A stretch of 64,000 nt of DNA from an uncultured Mucispirillum sp. (GTDB lineage Bacteria; Chrysiogenota; Deferribacteres; Deferribacterales; Mucispirillaceae): assembly GCA_944325215.1 (NCBI GenBank), contig CALUZC010000007.1, forward strand, positions 23,855-87,854, written 5' to 3'. How positions within the stretch are numbered: position 1 is the first letter of the stretch; each line of letters starts with the position of its first letter. Made by a program: the position numbers and the translations under genes. The notes below the pieces were generated by a model that had not been told where the DNA came from, ran no database searches, and was given only the letters and a program-made list of their open reading frames with translations. Shown here one piece after another: positions 43,098-52,871 of this stretch.

Positions 43098-45497
43098 ATG
43101 AATATAAGCATTAATTGGTTAAAAGAATATATAGATTTTCAAGGTAAATCAGTTAAAGAAATATCTGATGGTCTTACTTTAGCAGGGCTTGAAGCTGAAG
43201 GATTTACAGAGTTACAAAGGTTAGAAAATGTAGTAACAGCAAAAGTGATACATAAGGAAAAACACCCAAATGCTGATAAATTAAATTTATGCAGAGTAAC
43301 TGATGGAGTGCAGGAATACCAGGTGGTATGTGGTGCACCTAATGTGGCAGAAGGTCAGATTGTGCCTTTTGCAAAAATCGGTGCAGTTTTAGGTGATATT
43401 AAAATAAAAGAAGCAAAACTTCGCGGAATAGATTCTTTTGGTATGATATGTTCTGAAAGGGAGCTTGGCTTAACTGATGAGCATAATGGTATAATGGTTT
43501 TACCAAGTGATACACCACTTGGCAAAGATATTAATGAAGTAGTAGGAACTGGGGATACTATTGTGGAATTTAATGCAACACCAAATAGACCTGATTGGCT
43601 GTCTGTTATTGGAGTTGCAAGGGAAGCAGCTGCTGTTTTTAATACATCAGTTAAATATCCAGAATATAATTTAGTGGAAAATAGTGAAAAGGCAGATGAT
43701 TATTTATCTGTAAAAGTAGAAAATATAGAAAAATGCCCAATATATTTTGCCCGTGTTATAAAAAATATAAAAATTGGTACATCACCATTATGGCTTCAGG
43801 CAAAACTTCGTGCTGCTGGTGTTCGCCCTATTAATAATATTGTTGATGTTACAAACTATGTTTTAATGGAATATGGCCAGCCATTACATGCTTTTGATAT
43901 TAGAAACATAGATAAAGGCATAATAGTTAGAAATGCAAAAGATAATGAAAAAATTACAGCACTTGATGGTAAAGAATACACACTAGATAGCAACATGTTG
44001 ATTATAGCTGATAACTCAAAACCTTTAGCCATAGCAGGTGTTATGGGTGGGGAATATACATCTGTTATGAATGACACAACAACAGTTGTATTAGAGTGTG
44101 CATATTTTGAGCCAACACAGGTCCGCAGAACATCAAAAAAACTTGCTCTTTCTTCTGATTCATCATACAGGTATGAACGTGGTATAGATTATGGAGCAAC
44201 TGAAACCTTGTCAGATTATGCAGCATATTTAATTGCAAAAATATGTGGTGGTGAAGTTGTTGGTGGCAAAGTAGGTATAAACCAGTGTGATATGGAAGAA
44301 AAACAAGTTATATCTCATGCATCAAATATTAACAAGCTTTTAGGAACAGATTTTAGCATAAATCATATGGCTGATGTTTTAAATAACCTGCAAATACAAA
44401 CAAGTATTGATGGTGATAAGCTTGTATCAAAAATCCCTACTTTTCGTAACGATATTACAAAAGAATGTGATATAGCTGAAGAAGTTGCCCGCATTATTGG
44501 TTATGATAAAATAGGCTATACAATGCCTAAAATGGATAGTGAAATAGATATTCAAAGCCCAAAAGTAAGGTATTTGCGGCTTGCTAGAAACTTAATGGAG
44601 AATCTAGGCTATAATGAAGTGCTGAATTTTTCATTTTTAGGGGCTGATTATTTATCTATTTTTGATAAAAATGAAGATAATTTTGTAAAACTTTTAAACC
44701 CTATTAGTCAAGATATGGCATGGATGAGAACATACTTGTTCCCATCTATAATTAAAAATATGCAGACAAATAGAAATATGGGTTATTCAAGTGTAAAATT
44801 ATTTGAGCTTTCCTCTGTCTATAAATCATTAGGAAAAGATAAATTAGCAGATGAAAGGCTTCATTTAGCTATTGGTGTTTTTGGCTCATATTATGATGAA
44901 ACATGGATAAATATCCCAAAAGTAGATACTTTTTATTATATAAAAGGAAGCCTTGAAAATCTTTTTGAAAAATTTGGTGTTGTTTGTGAATATAAAAGAG
45001 AGGAAAATATCCACTTTTTACATCCGGGTAAATCTGCTGGAATTTATTTAAATGATAAAAATATTGGTTTTATTGGCTGCCTGCACCCAGATACTGTTGA
45101 AGAATTAAACCTTAAAACAACATGCTATATTGCTGAAATTGATTTTACTGCTTTAATTGAGGAAAGTTATAATATTAATGAAGCTAAAAAATCAAGTATG
45201 AAGTATAAAAAGTTTTCTCGTTTTCCTTCAATTCAAAGGGATTTGGCATTAATAGTAAAAACAAAAATAAATGCCAGTGATATATTAAAAAATATTGCAC
45301 AAACAAGTTCTGTAATAACAGATGTGCAGGTATTTGATGTGTTTGAAGGAAAGCCTATTAATTTAGGTTATAAAAGTATTGCAGTTCGCATCACTTTTAC
45401 AGATATGGAAAAAACATTAAGAGATGAAGATATTAATCCGATAATAGATGATATACTCAAAAATCTTGAAAAAGAGTTTGAAGCAGTACTCAGATAG
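43098..45497 (+). CDS. pheT: phenylalanyl-tRNA synthetase beta subunit
   Basis: The 799-residue PheT has the N-terminal tRNA-binding (EMAP-like) domain (about 40-150, VTAKVIHKEKHPNADKL), the B3/B4 editing domain (AKLRAAGVRPINNIVDVTNYV) and the B5 domain. The catalytic-like core and a C-terminal FDX-ACB anticodon-binding domain (KYKKFSRFPSIQRDLALIV) follow. It lies 8 bp after pheS, as is usual, and AGGTGA provides the ribosome site. Confidence 0.95.
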   Translation: MNISINWLKEYIDFQGKSVKEISDGLTLAGLEAEGFTELQRLENVVTAKVIHKEKHPNADKLNLCRVTDGVQEYQVVCGAPNVAEGQIVPFAKIGAVLGDIKIKEAKLRGIDSFGMICSERELGLTDEHNGIMVLPSDTPLGKDINEVVGTGDTIVEFNATPNRPDWLSVIGVAREAAAVFNTSVKYPEYNLVENSEKADDYLSVKVENIEKCPIYFARVIKNIKIGTSPLWLQAKLRAAGVRPINNIVDVTNYVLMEYGQPLHAFDIRNIDKGIIVRNAKDNEKITALDGKEYTLDSNMLIIADNSKPLAIAGVMGGEYTSVMNDTTTVVLECAYFEPTQVRRTSKKLALSSDSSYRYERGIDYGATETLSDYAAYLIAKICGGEVVGGKVGINQCDMEEKQVISHASNINKLLGTDFSINHMADVLNNLQIQTSIDGDKLVSKIPTFRNDITKECDIAEEVARIIGYDKIGYTMPKMDSEIDIQSPKVRYLRLARNLMENLGYNEVLNFSFLGADYLSIFDKNEDNFVKLLNPISQDMAWMRTYLFPSIIKNMQTNRNMGYSSVKLFELSSVYKSLGKDKLADERLHLAIGVFGSYYDETWINIPKVDTFYYIKGSLENLFEKFGVVCEYKREENIHFLHPGKSAGIYLNDKNIGFIGCLHPDTVEELNLKTTCYIAEIDFTALIEESYNINEAKKSSMKYKKFSRFPSIQRDLALIVKTKINASDILKNIAQTSSVITDVQVFDVFEGKPINLGYKSIAVRITFTDMEKTLRDEDINPIIDDILKNLEKEFEAVLR

Positions 45498-45616
45498 TAT
45501 AATTTTATTAAGTAAAAGTTTAAAATTTAATGTTTTTTAAAAAAATATTAGTTAAAAACTTGAAAAGTTTACAAAAATTATTTAGAATAGTTTGGAACAT
45601 ACTATTTGGAGCTAAT

Positions 45617-47179
45617 ATGAATAGAAAGAAGATATTGTTTATAGCTTTGTTTATAATGTCATACATAAATATATCATATGCAGTGGAGCCGTATTTAAAT
45701 ACACAGCTTTTAGAAGCTGCTTCGGTTGGTGATGCTGATGGTGCAAAAGATGCGCTGCATAATGGTGCTGATGTTGATGCTAGAGACAGGCTTGGTAATA
45801 CTCCACTAATATTAGCTTCTGATGGTGGATATCAGGAAGTTGTTCGCTTACTGCTTGCATATAAAGCATCGGTTAATGCTGTTAATAAGTTTGGTTATAC
45901 ACCGTTAATGTCTGCTGTTACAAATTCTCATAGATATATAGCATCTCTTTTAATTAAAGCAGGTGCAGATCCAAAACTTGCCAATAAATTTGGCACGACA
46001 CCTGAAATGTATATTAAAGCACAAGGTTTTTTCACTATGAATGAATATATTAGTGATGAAAACCCTGTTATTTCATCTCAAGTAGATACTCGCCCTTCAA
46101 GGCGTGGAACAATGGCAGCAATTCACTCAGCCCCTTGGCGTGAAGAATTTAACCAGCTTATAGCACTAGGTAAAACAAATGAGGCAGCTGAGCTTTTGGT
46201 GGGCTATGCAGATAATAAAAATGTGGAAGCATGTTATTTACTAGGTTCTTTATTTCTTTCAAAAGGCAATACTGAGCAGGGTGTTTTTTGGTCTAAACAG
46301 GCTGGTGATTTAGGAGATGCTATGATGAAATACCGTGCTGCAAAAGCTATTATTGATAACGGTAACGGTCAGGGTATGAAAGAAGCTGTTGCAATGCTTA
46401 AAGAATCTATTGCAGATGGTAATAATTTTGCAAAAACTGAATATGGCAAAGCATTACTTTTTGGTAATGGTGTTCCAAAAGATAATGCCAATGCTTATGC
46501 ATTATTTAAAGATGCAGCATCTTATGATATTCCTGAAGCAGTATATTACACTGGCTTATTAGAATATACAGGAAAAGGCACTGTTCAAGATGAGGCAAAA
46601 GGTTCTGCTAAAATACAAATGGCAGCAGATATGGGATTTTATGAAGCAGAACAGTTTATAGATAAATTAAATGCACAAAAACATATAAGCTTAATAGTTA
46701 ATTCTAAAGTAGGGGACAGGGCAACTGTAAAAGCTTACCTTATTTCTATGGGAGCGCCTATTAACCTTGATGACCCACAGTGTGATGAATATAATATAGG
46801 CAGTGCATGGAATAATGCATATAAAATATCAACTGTTAGAGTATGTTATCCAGGAGATGGAACTATCGCACCTGAATTTATCCTTAGTGAAGCAATAGAT
46901 AATGTGGAGTTTGCGTATTTAAAAAATTTATATCCTACTGCTAAATTTTCTATGCCTTCTACATATATTAAGCCACCAAAAAGTAACCTTCCTAAAGAGT
47001 TTATACCAACAGCAAAAGACTTAGGTATAGAAGTGGAAGATAATAAAACAGATAATGTAACAAAAACATTAGATAATGCGTCTAAAACAGATAATAACTC
47101 AAATATAAATATTCAAGATAACAAAAGTGCTGGTCAGGTAGATTTTTCTAAACCAGTAGCAATAGATAATAAAAAATAA
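45617..47179 (+). CDS. exported ankyrin plus Sel1-repeat protein
   Basis: The protein is 520 residues from ATG 45617, preceded by TTGGAG, which gives a signal peptide (RKKILFIALFIMSYINISYA); a longer reading from 45530 has no site. Three ankyrin repeats follow (GDADGAKDALHNGADVDARD and the next two). Sel1 repeats come next (CYLLGSLFLSKGNTEQGVFW, YGKALLFGNGVPKDNANAYA), then an unrecognised domain with two cysteines. The tail is Asn/Asp/Lys/Thr-rich (DNKTDNVTK), like the tail of the ankyrin protein at 15139. It probably works as an exported scaffold. Confidence 0.75.
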   Translation: MNRKKILFIALFIMSYINISYAVEPYLNTQLLEAASVGDADGAKDALHNGADVDARDRLGNTPLILASDGGYQEVVRLLLAYKASVNAVNKFGYTPLMSAVTNSHRYIASLLIKAGADPKLANKFGTTPEMYIKAQGFFTMNEYISDENPVISSQVDTRPSRRGTMAAIHSAPWREEFNQLIALGKTNEAAELLVGYADNKNVEACYLLGSLFLSKGNTEQGVFWSKQAGDLGDAMMKYRAAKAIIDNGNGQGMKEAVAMLKESIADGNNFAKTEYGKALLFGNGVPKDNANAYALFKDAASYDIPEAVYYTGLLEYTGKGTVQDEAKGSAKIQMAADMGFYEAEQFIDKLNAQKHISLIVNSKVGDRATVKAYLISMGAPINLDDPQCDEYNIGSAWNNAYKISTVRVCYPGDGTIAPEFILSEAIDNVEFAYLKNLYPTAKFSMPSTYIKPPKSNLPKEFIPTAKDLGIEVEDNKTDNVTKTLDNASKTDNNSNINIQDNKSAGQVDFSKPVAIDNKK

Positions 47180-47190
47180 GCAGGTTTACA

Positions 47191-48483
47191 TTGTATAAAA
47201 TTATATTAATTCTTTTAGTATTTATTCCATTTCAAGTATTTAGTGCTGATTTGGATACCACAGTAACAGAAGCATTTGAGCTTTACTCTGTAAGTAATTA
47301 TGCAGAGGCTGCGCCCATGTTTGAAGAAGCCTATTACATGGCAAAAAAAAATTCAGCAAAAGATATTTCAAGCAGATTTAGAACATCACTTTATGCAGGG
47401 CTTTCATACAGAGGTATTGGTGAGTATGCTCAGGCTAAAGCATGGTTTTTAGTAAGTTTAGCATTGGCAGAAAAAGTGCAGGATTTATATGATATACCAA
47501 CCCTTATTGCATATGTTGCAGAATCAGCTCGTCTTGCAGGCGATATTCAAGAGGCAGAAAAATATTATACAAAAGCTTTAATGTATGAAGATTTAACAGA
47601 TAAAGATAAGGCAGTTTTATATTATGGTCTTGCAGAAACAAACAGATTAGCAGGTCAGTTTCATTTATCAAAAGATAATTGTGATAAATCGTTGGATTAT
47701 GCAACAGGTTTAAAACTGCATAAAATATTATCATCATGTGATATTATTTATGGGGAATATTACAGAACACATAAAGATTATGCAAAAGCAATGTTTCATT
47801 TTAGCAGAGCAGCAGATACATCAAGGGCAAGAAAGTATTCTGATATTTTAGTGCCGGCATTAAACGGCATGGGTTTAACATCAGAAGCACTTCACAGGCC
47901 AGATGCAGCAAGAGAATATTTTGAACAGTCATTTTTTGTGGCAGTGGAAAATGGAGCTATAGATAATACAGATATTATCTATAAAAAAATAATGGATTAT
48001 ATGCCTGAAAAAGGCAGTTTTAAATATCAGGGAGATAAATCATATGAGCTTGCAGGCTTAGAATTTTTAGACGATGATACTTCCCTTTTACTATATAATT
48101 TATCTGCACTTTATTACAGGCTTGGCTCAAGATACGTAGAATTATACACTGCTGCAGAGGCAGGCTATAATCTGGCTGAAAACTTATCTAATTCAGATAT
48201 GGCAGCAGAATTTATATATGATATGGCACTATCTTTATATCATGCAAAAGAATATGAAGAATGTGCAGCAAGAAGTGAAGAAGCAGTATCTCGTTTAAAA
48301 TCTACAGATAAACGGGATTTACTTTCTGATGCTTATTATATACAGGCAGAAAGCTATTATAATCTAGGATACTATAAACAAGCATATTCATCAATGAATA
48401 AAGCTATAAGTTATTCCAAATTAGCAGACCATGAAAGGTTATATAAACGCTTAAATGAGATTAAAGCAAAAGCTGACAAATAA
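47191..48483 (+). CDS. exported TPR protein
   Basis: The 430-residue protein is read from TTG 47191, where a signal peptide begins (YKIILILLVFIPFQVFSA). The mature chain is a series of TPR helix pairs rich in Tyr and Ala, such as GDIQEAEKYYTKALMYEDLT, KDYAKAMFHFSRAADTSR and LYHAKEYEECAARSEEAVSR. It follows the ankyrin-Sel1 gene by 11 bp and is probably co-transcribed with it. It is likely a periplasmic binding scaffold. No enzyme motif is seen. Confidence 0.7.
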   Translation: MYKIILILLVFIPFQVFSADLDTTVTEAFELYSVSNYAEAAPMFEEAYYMAKKNSAKDISSRFRTSLYAGLSYRGIGEYAQAKAWFLVSLALAEKVQDLYDIPTLIAYVAESARLAGDIQEAEKYYTKALMYEDLTDKDKAVLYYGLAETNRLAGQFHLSKDNCDKSLDYATGLKLHKILSSCDIIYGEYYRTHKDYAKAMFHFSRAADTSRARKYSDILVPALNGMGLTSEALHRPDAAREYFEQSFFVAVENGAIDNTDIIYKKIMDYMPEKGSFKYQGDKSYELAGLEFLDDDTSLLLYNLSALYYRLGSRYVELYTAAEAGYNLAENLSNSDMAAEFIYDMALSLYHAKEYEECAARSEEAVSRLKSTDKRDLLSDAYYIQAESYYNLGYYKQAYSSMNKAISYSKLADHERLYKRLNEIKAKADK

Positions 48484-48490
48484 GTATTTG

Positions 48491-48504
48491 TTGCATTTAT
48501 GCAA
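48491..48504. promoter_or_regulatory. palindrome TTGC-N6-GCAA downstream of the S24 repressor gene
   Basis: TTGCATTTATGCAA has the same half-sites and six-base spacer as the palindrome in the promoter region at 49241-49254. It lies between the convergent TPR and repressor genes. It may be an auxiliary operator or chance. Confidence 0.35.
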
Positions 48505-48520
48505 TAATATCAGTCTTTTA

Positions 48521-49195
48521 CTATACACCTGCAATTTTAGCAGTAACTTTTCCTAAAATAGTAATAGTTTCGTCCTGCATTTCTTCAACAGTATAGATTT
48601 GTGTTTCATAGTTTTTATTATCAGATATAACTTTAAGATTACCATCTTTATCCTTATCAAGTCTTTTAACTCTTAAGCCATTAATATTATCTTTAATAAC
48701 GTAAACACCATTAAGTGAAAGGGAAAAATTTTTATCTATTACAACTAAATCATTATCATTTAAAGTTGGAGCCATACTATCTCCATTTACTTTTACAATT
48801 AATGCATTTTCTGGTGCAATACCTTTTGAATGCAGAAATGATAAAGGTATAGGAAAAGATAAGATTTGCCCGTCACTGTCCCAGTCCAGCCCTTTCCCAG
48901 CAGATACTCCAATATCTCTGTAAAAGCTGATATATGCAATATCACTACCTGTAATAATTTCTGCATTATTATAACTAGTATCTTTTAATTCCTGTATAAA
49001 AGAGCCCATAGGTTCTTTATAATAATATGAAATTTTTTGTATGGTTTCTATATTAAGGCTTTTAATCTCACGGGATAGAAATCTTGTAATAGTGCTTGGT
49101 GTTACTTCACCTACTTTTGCAATAGTATTTGCACTAATGTTATTTTTTTTCATAAACTCTTGTAAATTAAATGCAATTTTGTCATTAATACCCAT
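48521..49195 (-). CDS. S24-peptidase transcriptional repressor (CI/C2-like)
   Basis: The 224-residue protein has an N-terminal HTH (about 6-62, ISANTIAKVGEVTPSTITRFL) and a C-terminal LexA/CI-type domain. The nucleophile is S140 in VNGDSMAPTL, and the general-base lysine is probably K177 in LRVKRL. An Ala99-Gly100 pair between the domains is a candidate self-cleavage site. Such repressors are inactivated by RecA filaments after DNA damage. It is divergent from a small HTH gene and flanked by palindromic sites. No prophage structural genes are nearby, so it may be a domesticated or lone regulator. Confidence 0.8.
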   Translation of the reverse strand: MGINDKIAFNLQEFMKKNNISANTIAKVGEVTPSTITRFLSREIKSLNIETIQKISYYYKEPMGSFIQELKDTSYNNAEIITGSDIAYISFYRDIGVSAGKGLDWDSDGQILSFPIPLSFLHSKGIAPENALIVKVNGDSMAPTLNDNDLVVIDKNFSLSLNGVYVIKDNINGLRVKRLDKDKDGNLKVISDNKNYETQIYTVEEMQDETITILGKVTAKIAGV

Positions 49196-49231
49196 ATTTT
49201 TTTCCCTATATATTATTTTTAAAAAAAGTTC

Positions 49232-49260
49232 TTGACTTTATTGCGTATTAGCAATATATA
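49232..49260 (+). promoter_or_regulatory. promoter of the HTH gene with an operator in its spacer
   Basis: TTGACT at 49232-49237 and TATATA at 49255-49260 have a 17 bp spacer. The spacer is almost filled by TATTGC-GTATTA-GCAATA (49239-49256), a perfect six-base-arm inverted repeat (inner palindrome TTGC-N6-GCAA at 49241-49254). A dimeric repressor there would block polymerase. The divergent S24 repressor is the obvious candidate. Confidence 0.55.
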
Positions 49261-49377
49261 TAATTATAATTGCATTTAAGAAAAAGTGCAAGTGAAAAAT
49301 AATATTAAAAGCAATATAAATTGTTATTGTATAAATACAGTAGTTTTTATTGCTTTAAAAAACAACCGGAGGAAGTA

Positions 49378-49617
49378 ATGCAGGAAAGTTTTGTAGATGA
49401 AATAATGAATACCATACCTCAGTTTAAGCAGATGCTTACAGTTGATTACATTGCTAGAAAAATTGATTTAAGTGATAGAACTGTTCGCCGTTATATTGAA
49501 AATGGAAAGCTTGAAGCATTAAATTTTAGTATTGAAGGAAGAAGTGTTTATAGAATACCTAGAAATGCCTTTAGAAGATTTTTAGAAACATATTATACAA
49601 TGAGAGATTGTCTCTAA
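49378..49617 (+). CDS. small HTH (excisionase/MerR-like) DNA-binding protein
   Basis: The protein is 79 residues from ATG 49378, which follows GGAGG; an earlier ATG has no site. The core LTVDYIARKIDLSDRTVRRYIENGKLEAL is a winged HTH of the excisionase/MerR type, followed by RSVYRIPRNAFRRFLE. It is divergent from the S24 repressor, a layout like phage lysogeny switches, but no integrase is visible in the window. Confidence 0.7.
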   Translation: MQESFVDEIMNTIPQFKQMLTVDYIARKIDLSDRTVRRYIENGKLEALNFSIEGRSVYRIPRNAFRRFLETYYTMRDCL

Positions 49618-49691
49618 AATATTCCATATGGTACATTATTATTTGTAGACTTTTTAAAATTTTTTTTATATAAGTATATGGAGGGTGCCAT

Positions 49692-50741
49692 ATGGAAATA
49701 TTTAATAACTTAATTGATTTTTTAGAAAGCCATAAATATTTTAAAAATTCATTGTATGATTATACGATTGCATTTTTTATTTTTATTGCAATAATTGTGG
49801 CTATTACACTTTTTATTCACTTTGTTTTAAAGAGAATTAAAATAGATGAAAAGGAAACAAGTCCATTTCTATTTACTTTTTTTTCAATTTTTCGTAAGAG
49901 ATTAGTATATATTACTTATGCATTAGCTATATATGGTGCATTAACTTATCTTACAACGCCAGAAATAGTTACAAAGATTATAGATAAGGCAGTTATGGTA
50001 TATATTGCACTTATTGTAATATTATCATTAACTGATATTTTTAAAACATATAACGCTACAAGTGCAGCACATACTGGTAAGAATCCAATACCTGCAGGTA
50101 TCTTAACTATCATTAAAGGTATTATATGGATAACTGGTGCTCTTTTTATATTTTCAAATTTAGGGTATAATGTATCTACATTTATCACAGGGCTTGGAAT
50201 AGGTGGTATTGCTGTTGCTCTTGCTGCACAAAATATATTAGGTGATTTATTTAACTACCTTGTTATATTATTTGATAAGCCTTTTGCAAAAGGTGATTTA
50301 ATCCAGTTTAATACATCAGTGGGCAGGGTGGAATATGTTGGTATTAAAAGCACAAAAATTAGAAGTGCCAATGGCGAGCTTTTATCCGTTTCCAATACTG
50401 ACCTTACAAAAACAATTATACATAATTTTGAAATGGCAGAAAAAAGGCGTCAGGTAACTATTATTGGTGTTGAATATGAAACAAGTGTGGAAATGCTGCA
50501 CAAAATACCTAAAATATTAGAAGATACTGTAAGGTCTGTCCCTGAAGCAGAGTTTGCACGTGTTCATTTTTCTGCATTTAATTCATCAAGCCTTGATTTT
50601 GAGCTTGTATATTTTATTACAACTAATGATTATGTAGAATATACAAAAGGTGTTCAGAAAGTTAATTTTGCAATATTAGATGCATTTGCAGAAAAAGGTA
50701 TTAATTTTGCATACCCTGCACAAAGGCTTATAAAGATATAG
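49692..50741 (+). CDS. MscS-family mechanosensitive channel
   Basis: The 349-residue protein has four or five membrane helices, then the pore-lining GLGIGGIAVALAAQNILGDLFNYLVILFDKPF region, which matches the MscS TM3 and beta-domain start (G/A-rich helix, then AAQ and the F-x-x-P/D-K-P-F signature). FAKGDLIQFNTSVGRVEYVGIKSTKIRS follows. It releases solutes upon hypo-osmotic shock. GGAGGG lies before the ATG at 49692. Confidence 0.9.
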   Translation: MEIFNNLIDFLESHKYFKNSLYDYTIAFFIFIAIIVAITLFIHFVLKRIKIDEKETSPFLFTFFSIFRKRLVYITYALAIYGALTYLTTPEIVTKIIDKAVMVYIALIVILSLTDIFKTYNATSAAHTGKNPIPAGILTIIKGIIWITGALFIFSNLGYNVSTFITGLGIGGIAVALAAQNILGDLFNYLVILFDKPFAKGDLIQFNTSVGRVEYVGIKSTKIRSANGELLSVSNTDLTKTIIHNFEMAEKRRQVTIIGVEYETSVEMLHKIPKILEDTVRSVPEAEFARVHFSAFNSSSLDFELVYFITTNDYVEYTKGVQKVNFAILDAFAEKGINFAYPAQRLIKI

Positions 50742-50794
50742 GCAGTATTAAGTAGTTTTTACTTGACGGAAAATTATAATTACTTTAACTTGTT

Positions 50795-50803
50795 TGCTAT
50801 AAT
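50795..50803 (+). promoter_or_regulatory. extended -10 promoter of dnaX
   Basis: TGCTATAAT is an extended -10 element (TGnTATAAT) about 26 bp before the dnaX start region. A TTGACG also lies upstream at 50763, but its spacing is too long to pair with this -10. Confidence 0.5.
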
Positions 50804-50829
50804 TTAAAAATATAATAATGAGGATTTTA

Positions 50830-52524
50830 ATGTCGTATTTAGCTCTTGCAAGAAAATACAGACCGCAGACATTTACAGAAGTATTATCGCAAGATTTTAT
50901 TATATCAACACTTCAGAATGCTATCAAATTAGGCAGGGTTGCTCATGCTTATCTTTTTACTGGTCCAAGAGGTGTTGGTAAAACTTCTACTGCAAGAATA
51001 TTTGCAAAAGCTTTAAACTGCACAAATCCTATTGATTTTGCTCCATGTGGTCAGTGTGAAAATTGTCTTGAAATTACAGGCGGCACATCTTTAGATGTTA
51101 TAGAAATAGATGGTGCTTCTAACAGAGGTGTGGAAGAAATCCGTTCATTAAGAGAAGCCGTAAAGTTTGTCCCTGTTAAAAGTAAATATAAAGTAATAAT
51201 TGTAGACGAAGTGCATATGCTTACAGAGCAGGCTTTTAATGCACTTTTAAAAACATTAGAAGAACCACCAGAATATGTTATATTTATATTTGCTACAACA
51301 GACCAGCATAAGATACCTGTTACAATTTTATCCCGCTGCCAGCGTTATGAGTTTAAAAAAATATCATATGATGAAATGAGTAAAAATCTTGAAAATATAT
51401 TAAATGTAGAAAATGTAGCATATGAAAAAGATGCATTAAATTATATAATACGTAATTCTGATGGCTGTATGAGAGATGCACTTTCTCTATTAGACCAAGT
51501 GATAGCCTATAGTGGCGGAAATATTACTCTGCAGGATACATCATATCTTTTAGGTATTACAGATGCATATGTTTCAAATAATATATTTAGTGCTGTTTTA
51601 AAGGAAGATACTGCAAGTCTGCCTGAATTAATATCACAAATTGATGAAAAAGGTATTGATTATAAATATATGGCAGAATGTTTAATAGAGCATACTAGAA
51701 ATATGCTTTTTATTGTTGTTGCTGGTAAAACTCCATCAAATCATATGACAAGTGATGAGGTTGAATTTTATAACAGTTTAAAACCATATAGTGATAAGGG
51801 CAGGATTTACGCATTATTTCAAATTTTTCAAAAACTAGTTAATGATTTGAAATATAGTGATTTTGCTCGTTATGTATTTGAATTTGCCATGTTTAAGGCA
51901 TCTAGTTTATCTGAAATTATATCTATTATTTCTTCAGATAGTAACAGCAGCATGCAAAAGCCTAATAATATGGAATTAGTGAAACATACTGCACAAAAAG
52001 AAGTAAAACCACAAGTTATGCAGGAAGCAAAACAGGAAGTCCATAAAGAGCAGGTATCAAATACAGATGGTATATGGGTTCGTATATTAAATTATATTTC
52101 CAGTAAAAATACTATGCTTTATGGGCTTTTGCAGTATGCAGAAGTGGTGCTTGATACAAAAGAACATATAATTATACGCTTTCCAAGTGACAGGCAGTTC
52201 CAGTATAAAAATATTAAAAATGGACCAATGCATGATACTTTTGAACAAATGGTATTTTTTATAAGCGAATGTAATACTAAAATTAATGTTGAAATAGATG
52301 GAGAAATACCAGAAAAAAAAACTGAAGATTTAGCAGAAAAAAAAACTCTAAATGACGGAAACATTAGTAATAATACAGAAAATCATGAAAAAAAATACGT
52401 AAAAGCAAGTGTTGTAGAAAGTGTTGCCATGCAGAAATTACGTGAGGATATGAAAGAAAACCCCTTTATAAAAGCAGCCATAAGAGATTTAGGTTCAGAA
52501 ATAATAAAAATAGAAAAAGATTAA
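50830..52524 (+). CDS. dnaX: DNA polymerase III subunit gamma/tau
   Basis: The protein is 564 residues, started at ATG 50830 (MSYLALARKYRPQTF), with TGAGGA just upstream; an ATG four codons earlier is part of that leader. The clamp-loader ATPase has Walker A GPRGVGKTS (45-53), a zinc module (C64, C73, C76, C79), Walker B VIIVDEVHML and sensor ILSRCQRYEFK. The C-terminal part is tau-like and Lys/Glu-rich. No obvious slippery A-run frameshift site was identified. It is followed by ybaB and recR, the usual order. Confidence 0.93.
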   Translation: MSYLALARKYRPQTFTEVLSQDFIISTLQNAIKLGRVAHAYLFTGPRGVGKTSTARIFAKALNCTNPIDFAPCGQCENCLEITGGTSLDVIEIDGASNRGVEEIRSLREAVKFVPVKSKYKVIIVDEVHMLTEQAFNALLKTLEEPPEYVIFIFATTDQHKIPVTILSRCQRYEFKKISYDEMSKNLENILNVENVAYEKDALNYIIRNSDGCMRDALSLLDQVIAYSGGNITLQDTSYLLGITDAYVSNNIFSAVLKEDTASLPELISQIDEKGIDYKYMAECLIEHTRNMLFIVVAGKTPSNHMTSDEVEFYNSLKPYSDKGRIYALFQIFQKLVNDLKYSDFARYVFEFAMFKASSLSEIISIISSDSNSSMQKPNNMELVKHTAQKEVKPQVMQEAKQEVHKEQVSNTDGIWVRILNYISSKNTMLYGLLQYAEVVLDTKEHIIIRFPSDRQFQYKNIKNGPMHDTFEQMVFFISECNTKINVEIDGEIPEKKTEDLAEKKTLNDGNISNNTENHEKKYVKASVVESVAMQKLREDMKENPFIKAAIRDLGSEIIKIEKD

Positions 52525-52544
52525 AAAATATATGAGGTGATTAT

Positions 52545-52853
52545 ATGAATATGCAACAAATTATGCGTCAGGCACAAAAAATGCAGAAAAAAATGGAGGA
52601 AGCTCAAGAAGAGGCAGCAAACCAAGTAGTAGAAGCTAGTGCTGGCGGTGGTATGGTAAGTGTAAAAGTGAATGGTAAGCAGGAACTTTTAGAGATATCA
52701 ATAGAAAAAGATGTTGTTAATCCTGATGATGTTGAAATGTTACAAGATTTAATTGTGGCAGCAGTTAATGAAGGTATGAAAAAATCACAACAAATTATGC
52801 AGGATAAACTTCAAGGTATTACAGGTGGGTTAAATATCCCTGGAATGTTTTAA
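52545..52853 (+). CDS. ybaB: nucleoid-associated protein YbaB/EbfC
   Basis: The 102-residue protein has an N-terminal coiled helix (MQQIMRQAQKMQKKMEEAQEE), then the conserved VEASAGGGMVSVKVNGKQELLEISI and NPDDVEMLQDLIVAAVNEG segments. It is a DNA-binding homodimer. AGGTGA lies before the ATG. Its place between dnaX and recR is conserved across bacteria. Confidence 0.93.
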   Translation: MNMQQIMRQAQKMQKKMEEAQEEAANQVVEASAGGGMVSVKVNGKQELLEISIEKDVVNPDDVEMLQDLIVAAVNEGMKKSQQIMQDKLQGITGGLNIPGMF

Positions 52854-52871
52854 TTAAGGGTTTATACTCTA

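Noticed and set aside
48521..49617. S24 repressor and HTH gene as the control region of a resident prophage
   Set aside because: No integrase, replication or structural phage genes lie on either side; the flanking genes are exported scaffold proteins and an MscS channel.
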